Positions 1 to 5,264 of a DNA stretch of 7,688 bases are shown piece by piece. Both the position numbers and the translations under genes were made by a program. Source of the DNA: Deltaproteobacteria bacterium (GTDB lineage: Bacteria; Desulfobacterota; Syntrophobacteria; B119-G9); NCBI GenBank assembly GCA_003646715.1, contig QMLL01000066.1, forward strand, positions 1 through 7,688, written 5' to 3'. Each line of letters opens with the position of its first letter. Position 1 is the stretch's first letter. The notes beneath the pieces are model-generated. The model saw nothing but the letters and a program-made list of their open reading frames with translations, was not told where the DNA came from and did no database searches.

Positions 1-1
1 A

Positions 2-664
2 TGGGGACTGTGGCGAGGAGAAAATCCCGTGAGTAAAATAAAACTTCCTCGGCTTAACAATCAGCGAATTCGGTTTCTATCTTATGAAGAAGCCGATCTC
101 CTTCTTGAACATTTGCAAAAAGTAAGCCCACAGCTTCACAACATGGCACTCCTTAGTTTGCACACAGGAATGAGAGCAGGGGAGATTTTCAACTTGAAGT
201 GGCAACATATTGATTTCAAGAATCGAATCATCTACGTTGCAGATCCAAAAAGTGGTCGATCTCGCATCACACACATGACAAACACAGTCAAGTCAATGTT
301 TGCCAAAATGCAAAAGGGAGACCCTGAGGAACTCGTTTTTAAGAATCGAAAAGGTGGGAAAATTACCGAAATTTCGAACAGCTTTTCCAGGGCTGTCAAG
401 CAACTCGGATTTAACGATGGAATCACGGATACACGACAACGCGTCACGTTTCATACACTTCGTCACACTTTTGCCTCTTGGCTTGCTATAGAAGGAACAC
501 CAATATTGACGATTAAAGAACTACTTGGGCACAAAACTCTTGCCATGACAGAACGTTACAGCCATCTCATACCGGATGCCAAAAAAGAGGCTATCAGTAT
601 TATAGACAAGAGAATGAGAAAAGGTAAATCAATTACAGTGTTACACTCCCAGAATGATGGTTAA
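2..664 (+). CDS. Tyrosine recombinase / phage integrase, C-terminal part (5' end outside window)
   Basis: Site-specific recombinase that cuts and rejoins DNA through a tyrosine-DNA intermediate, presumably integrating and excising this element. The frame is open from base 2, and the residues before the GTG at 29 (GLWRGENPVSKIKLPRLNN) look like the usual linker before an integrase catalytic domain. The GTG is therefore probably internal and the gene begins upstream of the window; the arm-binding and core-binding N-terminus is not visible. Counting from the GTG, the catalytic set is complete: Arg49 in TGMRAGEI, Lys74 in the beta-hairpin, His142 and Arg145 in HTLRH, His168 in LGHKT and Tyr177 in TERYSHL. 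The C-terminus is intact. An HTH/excisionase-type gene follows about 300 bases downstream on the same strand, a common int-xis arrangement. The family call is secure; the specific attachment site cannot be read here. Confidence 0.93.
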   Translation, partial: WGLWRGENPVSKIKLPRLNNQRIRFLSYEEADLLLEHLQKVSPQLHNMALLSLHTGMRAGEIFNLKWQHIDFKNRIIYVADPKSGRSRITHMTNTVKSMFAKMQKGDPEELVFKNRKGGKITEISNSFSRAVKQLGFNDGITDTRQRVTFHTLRHTFASWLAIEGTPILTIKELLGHKTLAMTERYSHLIPDAKKEAISIIDKRMRKGKSITVLHSQNDG

Positions 665-670
665 AAACCT

Positions 671-895
671 CTAATAGAAAACTTTCAAAGAATCGAACCC
701 ATCCTGGCATTTCCACTTTACATACGCCTCTCTAATCGGCACGGTTGTGGACGAACGTGCAGTAGCTCTCGAGAACGTAAACATGGCCACTGCCTTTGTC
801 CAGTCCTGACGTTGTATTCCTACAATAAACTTTTTCTTTTCTGAGTATGAGTTTCTACCTCTTTCTATGATCTTCTTTTCACAAGCAAGCTCAAT
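671..895 (-). other. Possible small ORF or gene remnant, ATT start, unknown function
   Basis: Between the integrase and the HTH gene the minus strand has an open frame of about 80 codons. A clean AGGAGG box (910-905) lies nine bases before an ATT codon at 895, but there is no ATG, GTG or TTG at that point; the first in-frame ATG comes much later. The 74-residue product is lysine/arginine-rich. Its C-terminal third contains TTVPIREAYVKWKCQDGF, which loosely recalls the 'LY.aY..WC' segment at the end of D5-type phage primases and would then be cut short. ATT is a genuine but rare start codon (known for infC), so this could be a poorly initiated small gene or a remnant of a larger one. The 6-bp inverted repeat GCAAGC/GCTTGC (885-890 and 900-905) overlaps its start region. 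Weak support overall. Confidence 0.28.
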
Positions 896-960
896 TTTTG
901 CTTGCCTCCTATATTACTTAATAGGGGTTAATGGATGATCTCTTGATCAAATACCTAGGC

Positions 961-968
961 AGGAGGTG
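961..968 (+). promoter_or_regulatory. Ribosome binding site that fixes the start of the HTH gene
   Basis: AGGAGGTG lies four bases before ATG 973. The earlier in-frame ATG at 931 has no comparable site, so translation most likely starts at 973. Confidence 0.75.
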
Positions 969-972
969 TAGT

Positions 973-1200
973 ATGGTTTTTGAAGATGCAAAATCAAAAC
1001 TTCCAGTTTTTATTGGGCGTTCTGAAATTGAGAGATTTTTCCCGGGAGTAATATCAAGAGGCACGTTAGCCAACCTGAATTCAAAGGGTCGTGGGCCCAA
1101 ATATATCAAGCGAGGACGTAAGGTGTTTTATTACAGAGATGATATCCTGGAATGGCTAAAAAACGGCTCAAAAAGTATCTCGACTGAAGACCAGGCATAG
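973..1200 (+). CDS. Small helix-turn-helix DNA-binding protein (AlpA/Xis-like)
   Basis: A 75-residue MerR-type winged-helix protein of the kind that serves as excisionase or small regulator in integrative elements. The sequence from about residue 11 to 63 has the family shape: IGRSEIERFFPGV forms the first helices, SRGTLANL the recognition helix, GRGPKYIKRGRKVFYYRDD the wing, and ILEWLKN the closing helix. Residues after 64 form a short polar tail. The start at 973 was preferred over 931 because of an excellent ribosome binding site and because the extra 14 residues fall outside the domain. Its position directly after the integrase suggests control of excision (Xis) or of the operon that follows; the sequence alone does not decide between these roles. 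The ParB-like gene begins 79 bases downstream on the same strand. Confidence 0.8.
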   Translation: MVFEDAKSKLPVFIGRSEIERFFPGVISRGTLANLNSKGRGPKYIKRGRKVFYYRDDILEWLKNGSKSISTEDQA

Positions 1201-1279
1201 ATCATCAGAAGTTGTCTCCATCTTAAATCGTAGCTGGTTCTGTCCAAACATAAAGTATACTACTTGGAGGGGGAATATC

Positions 1280-2641
1280 ATGAAAGCAAAAATGCTGATT
1301 AAGGATATCGTTTTTCTTCAGGAAATATATCCCAGGTTTGAGATTGATTTCCAAAGGGTTGAATACTTTGCCGAATTAATGAAAACAGGAACACAATTTC
1401 CTCCACTTTGCGTAGTAAAAGAAAATGATCTCTGTGTGCTTTTGGATGGAAAACATCGACTAGAAGCCAAAAAACAGATAGGCGAAACTGATGTGGAAGT
1501 AAAAGTTTGTAACACTCCGAAAAAATACTGGAGGCTTGCCGCAGCCCGCTTCAATCTCCAAAGCTCAAAACCTCTTAGTGGTGATGAGCTAAAGATGGTT
1601 ATTATCGAAGCCTGGAAGAGCGGCATCAGACATTCGAGCGAAATAGCTGAACAGATAGGCTACGCATGCACCGCAAGGTACGTCCGCAAAATAATAAAAC
1701 CTCTAAGAGATAGGAACCGACAAGAACGAGAACGGCAGATAAGAGATCTTGAATCTCAGGGTCTATCACAGCGACAAATTGCCGAACTTCTAGGTATTAG
1801 TCCCGGTACTGTAAATAATATACTCAACCGTTCAAAAATGGAACTAGTTCCGTTTTTGAACACAGGGGGATCTTTAATGTCCTCATCGTGCGTAAAAGAA
1901 CAAACTTCATCTAGATCTTACCCTGTGGATCCTCAAAATAAAACGCTTTGCTGTCTGGATCATAAACGCAAAGAGAATAATTCGAAAACAGAATTCTTAT
2001 CCTGCTTACCAGACATTGAAGCTCTTCGAGGAGAAAAATTCGCTTCGGAGGAAACCCACACAATCCAGACGCTGGAACTCGTAAAAAGATGCAATAAGAG
2101 TATAGCGGATATCTCTAAAGAAGTCGGCAAATCAACGGACTGGATAAAAAGAACTATGATTGCAGCAATTTCCATTTCTCTAAACTCAAAAGCAGAACAA
2201 GAAAGTATGACAAATAAAATTGCTCAGGCTTTGCACCTCAACATTGAAAGGATCTTAATACTTCGGGAACTTCTGCTGTTACAAGGGATGCTATCACCAA
2301 TAGGAGACCATTTGCCTGAATGGGTCAAGCATAACCTCGATCACGAGGACATAAAACTTCTTGCGGAAATTGCATCCGTTTCTTCGAGTGAGTTGGCATA
2401 TATTTTGAGAGGCCAAAGCCCTCCTCAAATTTCCCCGCGCGCATATATGGAGGTTCCTCAGACAATAATCAACCAGTTAAGAGAAACGTGTAAGTTTTTT
2501 CGAGAACTCAGTAGAAAAATAAGAATGGGCATGTTCAAGGATAAATCTTTCTCTAGGTTCTTGAAAGAATATAACAAGGTCAGAGCAGCAGTGAATGAAG
2601 TGGACGACGAGCTCATCAGATACAAAAAAGCATATTTTTAG
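1280..2641 (+). CDS. ParB-like DNA-binding protein with several HTH segments
   Basis: A 453-residue protein whose first ~100 residues look like the ParB/Srx (ParB N-terminal) domain, with the signature DGKHRLEA at 56-63 and a following ARFNLQSSKPLSGDE segment comparable to the conserved box after it in ParB proteins. A helical region with a possible HTH follows (about 114-140), then a clear resolvase/sigma-like HTH at 159-182 (LSQRQIAELLGISPGTVNNI). A cysteine- and serine-rich linker spans about 200-240, and a second HTH-like stretch lies at about 271-295 (SIADISKEVGKSTDWIKR). The C-terminal 150 residues are helical and not recognised. ParB-family proteins bind specific DNA sites, and some use CTP to slide; phage and plasmid versions act in partition or regulation. 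No ParA partner is visible, so a partition role is unproven and a regulatory role is equally possible. GGAGG at 1266-1270 supports the start. An in-frame ATG at 1877 (Met200) has its own upstream AGGGGGA. Confidence 0.8.
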   Translation: MKAKMLIKDIVFLQEIYPRFEIDFQRVEYFAELMKTGTQFPPLCVVKENDLCVLLDGKHRLEAKKQIGETDVEVKVCNTPKKYWRLAAARFNLQSSKPLSGDELKMVIIEAWKSGIRHSSEIAEQIGYACTARYVRKIIKPLRDRNRQERERQIRDLESQGLSQRQIAELLGISPGTVNNILNRSKMELVPFLNTGGSLMSSSCVKEQTSSRSYPVDPQNKTLCCLDHKRKENNSKTEFLSCLPDIEALRGEKFASEETHTIQTLELVKRCNKSIADISKEVGKSTDWIKRTMIAAISISLNSKAEQESMTNKIAQALHLNIERILILRELLLLQGMLSPIGDHLPEWVKHNLDHEDIKLLAEIASVSSSELAYILRGQSPPQISPRAYMEVPQTIINQLRETCKFFRELSRKIRMGMFKDKSFSRFLKEYNKVRAAVNEVDDELIRYKKAYF

Positions 2642-2717
2642 CTCTGGAATAAATTTTGTAAAGTATAACAAACAACAGCAGGTCTTATAGATATAAAGCG
2701 GGAGGGAAAGAGGGGTC

Positions 2718-3032
2718 ATGGAGGTTTTCCTTGAGAGACTTGAACCGTTAATCATGTCTATAGTTGAGAAAAATCACAATTCATTGCCAGGAGTCACCAA
2801 GGATGAGCTAATCTCTGAATGTTGGTGGGCAGTAGTGAAAAGCTTGCAAAAATGGGAAAAATCAGAACATAGCAGGAACCTGAAATTATGGATAATTGTC
2901 GCAATCAAATGTGCTTTAAGGGATCTTTACAAAAGAGAATCTCTAAGACAAAAGCGAGAGGTTCCAATAACAGAATACTTACAAAATATCCTCGCTGAAG
3001 GTTCGTCACCCGATCTTTTAAACAGTGACTGA
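2718..3032 (+). CDS. Small sigma-70 region 2-like protein
   Basis: A 104-residue protein resembling only region 2 of a sigma-70-type factor, the part that grips the RNA polymerase clamp and melts the -10 element. LEPLIMSIVEKN resembles region 1.2/2.1; DELISECWWAVVKSLQKWEK has the pattern of region 2.1-2.2 (compare DLiQEG..GL..A..KFD); LKLWIIVAIKCALRDLYKRE matches the region 2.3 helix ending in basic residues. There is no region 4 HTH, so it cannot be a complete classical sigma factor; it may be a truncated relative, a co-sigma or an RNA polymerase-binding regulator. Start: ATG 2718 has AGGGG two bases upstream and GGAGGG eleven bases upstream, neither ideal; ATG 2754 (Met13) is an alternative but would clip the first helix. 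The gene follows the ParB-like gene by 76 bases and converges on the NusA-like gene. Confidence 0.62.
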   Translation: MEVFLERLEPLIMSIVEKNHNSLPGVTKDELISECWWAVVKSLQKWEKSEHSRNLKLWIIVAIKCALRDLYKRESLRQKREVPITEYLQNILAEGSSPDLLNSD

Positions 3033-3090
3033 GATAGTGATAAAATTTCTACAGTGAATATATTTCATTACATTTCAACCCCACTATCTC
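3031..3090. repeat. Inverted repeat between two convergent genes, possible bidirectional terminator
   Basis: GAGATAGTG (3031-3039) pairs perfectly with CACTATCTC (3082-3090), giving a 9-bp stem around a 42-base AT-rich loop. Each arm overlaps the stop codon of one of the two converging genes. TTTATTA follows on the plus strand, but the long loop and lack of a real T-run make termination uncertain. Confidence 0.4.
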
Positions 3091-3809
3091 TTTATTATCA
3101 GTCGTAAGGATTCCCCCATCAGTTCTTTTGATACCTCCGATAAAATTTCCTTACTAATTTTCTCACTTGCTTCGATCCAGCTTACTTTTCCGCGTATTCT
3201 TTTAAGCGCCTTAAATCTTACCCACGGAAATCTTGTTTTTAAAAGTGCCACAGGAAAATTTTTGCTACCTCTCGAAAGATAGACTTTTATTTTGGAATTT
3301 TCTTCAATTATGCGTAGTACATAAAACCACAAGCACCTCCCTTCACGATAGTAAGGAATTTCTCCTGGAACCCATTCCGGTTTTCTCATTGTCCCATCAA
3401 TATTGTTACCTAACTCTACCGATATTTCGTCACCATATGCGTATCTTATCTGACCAATTACGGGGCAATGTACCTTCGCTCTCCATTTTTTTGCTAGTTC
3501 ATCGCCTTTTGTGAGAGACATGAATCTTTTAAAATTCCTTACACACCTCAAAATCGTACCTCGATTCAGTTGACTGAAACTAAGTTCCAAAATTTTGTTC
3601 TCTTCGGACCACATCCACTTGTGTATACAATATGGATCAATTACAGGGATAATTTTTTTCCTCTCAAAGTCTATATAACAATCTTTGACATTGAAAGCTG
3701 AACACACCGCCTCTTCTAATGCTCTTTCAAATATATGCATTATCACATCCTCCGAGACTTCCGTCTCACGTTTTATTTCACGGAGTATACTTTCTATCAT
3801 TCTTACCAC
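3084..3809 (-). CDS. NusA-like transcription factor, shortened (NTD-S1-partial KH)
   Basis: A 241-residue relative of the transcription elongation/antitermination factor NusA. Residues 4-37 (IESILREIKRE, then ISEDVI-type and ALEEAVCSAF patterns) match the first helices of the NusA N-terminal domain, which contacts RNA polymerase near the exit channel and beta flap. An S1-like RNA-binding domain spans roughly 112-185: IGQIRYAYGDEISVELG, the conserved PGE at 148-150, then VYLSRGSKNFPVALLKTRFP, equivalent to the 'iLLSRt.p.fl..LFe.EVP' junction of NusA. The last ~50 residues (GKVSWIEASEKISKEILSEVSKELMGESLRLI) look like a reduced KH1 in which the tail 'NELnGEkIDI' is recognisable but the GxxG loop is not; KH2 is absent. 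A housekeeping NusA is around 340 residues or more, so this looks like an element-borne derivative. The start is uncertain: GTG 3809 keeps the first helix, ATG 3800 is possible, and neither has a strong ribosome binding site. It lies opposite to all other confident genes here. Confidence 0.7.
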   Translation of the reverse strand: MVRMIESILREIKRETEVSEDVIMHIFERALEEAVCSAFNVKDCYIDFERKKIIPVIDPYCIHKWMWSEENKILELSFSQLNRGTILRCVRNFKRFMSLTKGDELAKKWRAKVHCPVIGQIRYAYGDEISVELGNNIDGTMRKPEWVPGEIPYYREGRCLWFYVLRIIEENSKIKVYLSRGSKNFPVALLKTRFPWVRFKALKRIRGKVSWIEASEKISKEILSEVSKELMGESLRLIIKR

Positions 3810-3911
3810 TTGTGATAGTGTTTTTCTATGTGTGACAAACGCTTGATCCTTCGAATAAAGAACTTTCCTATATAAATATTAGGAGGCCAATAAATCAGAG
3901 GAGGCAAAATG

Positions 3912-4298
3912 ATGACAAATGATGTTGCATCAAAATGGGAGATTCTAGCAAGAGAGAGAAACGCAAGAGTTGTTCTATGTCATACACCAGACACATACAC
4001 CTTAATCGACATTGCACGGATGGCTGATAGAGGAATCAGGGCATTGAGGAACAGGCTTCTGATTACGCTTCCGATTGACGACGTAGTACCCCTCTTGGAG
4101 CGCTATAATGAAACACTTCTGGCATTGCACAATGTCGTAGAGGCTATTTGCGAAAAGGCAGAAATCCCCTACAAGACCCCACGAAGTATCAAAAAGATGC
4201 TTAAGAGCAAGGGAGATGGAGATGCCAGCGATCCCACATTGTCCGACTGGAATCCTGAGATAAGTGGCAAAACCACTTTGTCAACACCGCTCGATTAG
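3912..4298 (+). CDS. Hypothetical protein, 128 aa, unknown function
   Basis: I do not recognise this protein. It has a compact, probably helical body (residues ~1-95), with VVLCHTPDTYTLIDIARMAD early on and a leucine-rich, coiled-coil-like stretch DDVVPLLERYNETLLALHNVVEAICEKA. A basic segment (PRSIKKMLKSKGDG) follows, then a polar, low-complexity tail. No signal peptide, membrane segment or catalytic motif is visible. AGAGGAGG (3897-3904) ends seven bases before ATG 3912 and four before ATG 3909; I chose 3912 for spacing. A second AGGAGG at 3881-3886 has no start codon after it. The DNA encoding the tail already forms hairpins that continue into the structured region downstream, so the last ~12 codons may do double duty. 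The gene lies between the NusA-like gene and the folded region, so a role with that RNA is conceivable but unproven. Confidence 0.72.
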   Translation: MTNDVASKWEILARERNARVVLCHTPDTYTLIDIARMADRGIRALRNRLLITLPIDDVVPLLERYNETLLALHNVVEAICEKAEIPYKTPRSIKKMLKSKGDGDASDPTLSDWNPEISGKTTLSTPLD

Positions 4299-4302
4299 AG
4301 CG
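4262..4302 (+). repeat. Two hairpins at the 3' end of the orphan gene, one spanning its stop codon
   Basis: AAGTGG (4262-4267) pairs with CCACTT (4273-4278) across loop CAAAA. CGCTC (4288-4292) pairs with GAGCG (4298-4302) across GATTA, enclosing most of the TAG stop. There is no T-run, so these are not an intrinsic terminator; they look like the start of the folded region that follows. Confidence 0.5.
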
Positions 4303-4310
4303 TTAAGGTT

Positions 4311-4554
4311 TTACATGGTACGTTTCGTACCATTACCGCTGGTTTTCACTTGAAAACCGGATAACGGACTCGGTGAGAGTGTCCTCCCGCAGCCCGAAAA
4401 AAACAGGAGGAGTGGAGTCTTTGCCGACTCTCCCGGCAAATGACTGCCAATGCGACACCTGCTTTCCCTGTGATAGTTCCAGGGAATAGGCAACCGCTGC
4501 TTCCGGTGATGGAGAAGTATCAAAAAGAAGGTGGGCAAGCTGTGTCTTGCCTAC
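4311..4554 (+). ncRNA. Highly structured region, probable non-coding RNA or long structured leader
   Basis: A gene-free stretch, visibly more GC-rich than its neighbours, containing a series of strong hairpins. ATGGTACG (4315-4322) pairs with CGTACCAT (4326-4333). CTGGTTTTC (4339-4347) pairs with GAAAACCGG (4352-4360), enclosed by CCG (4336-4338) with CGG (4365-4367). TCCTCC (4382-4387) pairs with GGAGGA (4406-4411). TTTGCCG (4420-4426) pairs with CGGCAAA (4434-4440). TTCCCTG (4464-4470) pairs with CAGGGAA (4480-4486), extended by TGC/GCA. GTGGGCAAG (4531-4539) pairs with CTTGCCTAC (4546-4554). The loop ACTCTC (4427-4432) is exactly complementary to GAGAGT (4375-4380), which would make a pseudoknot. 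No riboswitch, tmRNA, RNase P or group I/II core motif that I know is recognisable. Strand is inferred from the flanking genes; ends are approximate. Lack of a terminator between here and ssb means it could be a leader of that operon rather than a free RNA. Confidence 0.55.
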
Positions 4555-4757
4555 AAGCACTCATAGGATCCCGGCTCTCAATGCAGATGTTCACTCATGT
4601 ACAGCAGTGATAGTTAGCTTGCAGCACTTTCACGATCTGAGCATCACTTCACAAGAGTATGGGGTTTTGTGTTCAGAGAAAGGAGGTGAAAAGAGGAAAG
4701 GAAAGCGAATTGGTCGAAAGCATGGGTTAACGATCAAATGAAAAAAGGAGGACTGAG
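4555..4757 (+). other. Gap before ssb with no convincing gene; orphan ribosome-binding-like sequence
   Basis: Together with the folded region this is a stretch of about 460 bases without a credible gene. From about 4674 it becomes purine-rich. AAAGGAGGTGA (4679-4689) is a near-perfect anti-16S match, but no start codon with a worthwhile frame follows it: the overlapping GTG 4686 opens only 14 codons. I see no convincing promoter or terminator. Confidence 0.4.
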
Positions 4758-5141
4758 ATGTTAAATAGAGCTACTCTAATTGGACGACTAGGATCAGACC
4801 CTGAGGTTCATTATACTCAGTCAGGGGAAACATTTACCAGATTTACTCTTGCAACAAACCAGTGGTGGAAAGACAAAGAAGGAAATGTACAGGAAACTAC
4901 TGAATGGCACCGCATTGTCGCATGGGGAAAAATTGCTGAAATCTGCGGTGAACATCTTTCAAAAGGGAAACTCATTTATGTAGAAGGTCCTATAAAAACA
5001 CGAAAATGGGATGATGAACAGGGAAATTCGCATTATAGCACCGAAATTGTTCTCCGCAGTTTAAAGATCCTTGATCGAAAAAACCAAAACACAAGATCTG
5101 AAGCATCAATACAATACGAGACAGACGAATTGCCATTCTAG
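4758..5141 (+). CDS. ssb: Single-stranded DNA-binding protein
   Basis: Coats single-stranded DNA during replication and recombination and recruits partner proteins through its C-terminal tip. The 127-residue sequence is a standard bacterial/phage SSB: the OB fold begins MLNRATLIGRLGSDPEVHYT, continues with TRFTLATNQWW and TEWHRIVAWGKIAEICGEHL, then KGKLIYVEGPIKTRKWDD and the last strand YSTEIVLRSLKILD. A short polar linker (~109-122) leads to the acidic-aromatic tip DELPF, equivalent to DDDIPF of cellular SSBs, so partner binding is probably retained. The linker is shorter than in most chromosomal SSBs, as is common in phage versions. AGGAGG (4746-4751) stands six bases before the ATG. It follows the structured region on the same strand and is followed by an intrinsic terminator and the recombination genes. 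Confidence 0.96.
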   Translation: MLNRATLIGRLGSDPEVHYTQSGETFTRFTLATNQWWKDKEGNVQETTEWHRIVAWGKIAEICGEHLSKGKLIYVEGPIKTRKWDDEQGNSHYSTEIVLRSLKILDRKNQNTRSEASIQYETDELPF

Positions 5142-5176
5142 AAACACTCGAAAAACTATACAAATAAAGAAGTTCC

Positions 5177-5220
5177 AGGGAGTCCGAAGCGTTGTCGGCT
5201 TTTGCTCCCTTTTTCTGTTT
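5177..5220 (+). terminator. Intrinsic terminator after ssb
   Basis: AGGGAG (5177-5182) pairs with CTCCCT (5205-5210), with an inner CCGA/TCGG pairing (5184-5187 and 5195-5198), and is followed directly by TTTTCTGTTT. It sits 36 bases after the ssb stop and before the nuclease gene, so it should limit read-through into the downstream genes unless overcome. Confidence 0.7.
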
Positions 5221-5264
5221 CTAGTTGTGGCAAGGAAAAACGAGAAGTGAGGGGGATAGATATC

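Noticed and set aside
690..704. GAATCGAACCC resembles the T-arm of a tRNA read on the minus strand, a common integration site next to integrases.
   Set aside because: The T-stem bases do not pair and no acceptor, anticodon or D arm can be found.
1256..1261. TATACT as a -10 element before the ParB-like gene.
   Set aside because: No -35 match at usual spacing, and the start of transcription would fall within the ribosome binding site.
3843..3878. Possible promoter (TTGATC or TTCGAA with TATATAAATA) before the orphan gene.
   Set aside because: AT-rich and suggestive, but no -35/-10 pair has both good matches and normal spacing.
4333..4560. Minus-strand frame of 75 codons (GTG at 4560) across the folded region, with protein-like composition.
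   Set aside because: It begins directly after a stop, has no ribosome binding site, and most of its length consists of perfect self-complementary stems, which fits an RNA better than a gene. Not fully excluded.
3812..4613. GTGATAGT appears at about 3812, 4470 and 4605.
   Set aside because: Too short, irregularly placed and in different contexts; one copy is in a hairpin loop.
4547..4741. Plus-strand frame of 64 codons before ssb.
   Set aside because: Starts at a TTG inside the last hairpin, lacks a ribosome binding site and has no recognisable protein character.
5202..5264. Longer nuclease reading frame from a TTG start.
   Set aside because: The TTG lies in the terminator stem-loop and has no ribosome binding site; ATG 5265 does.
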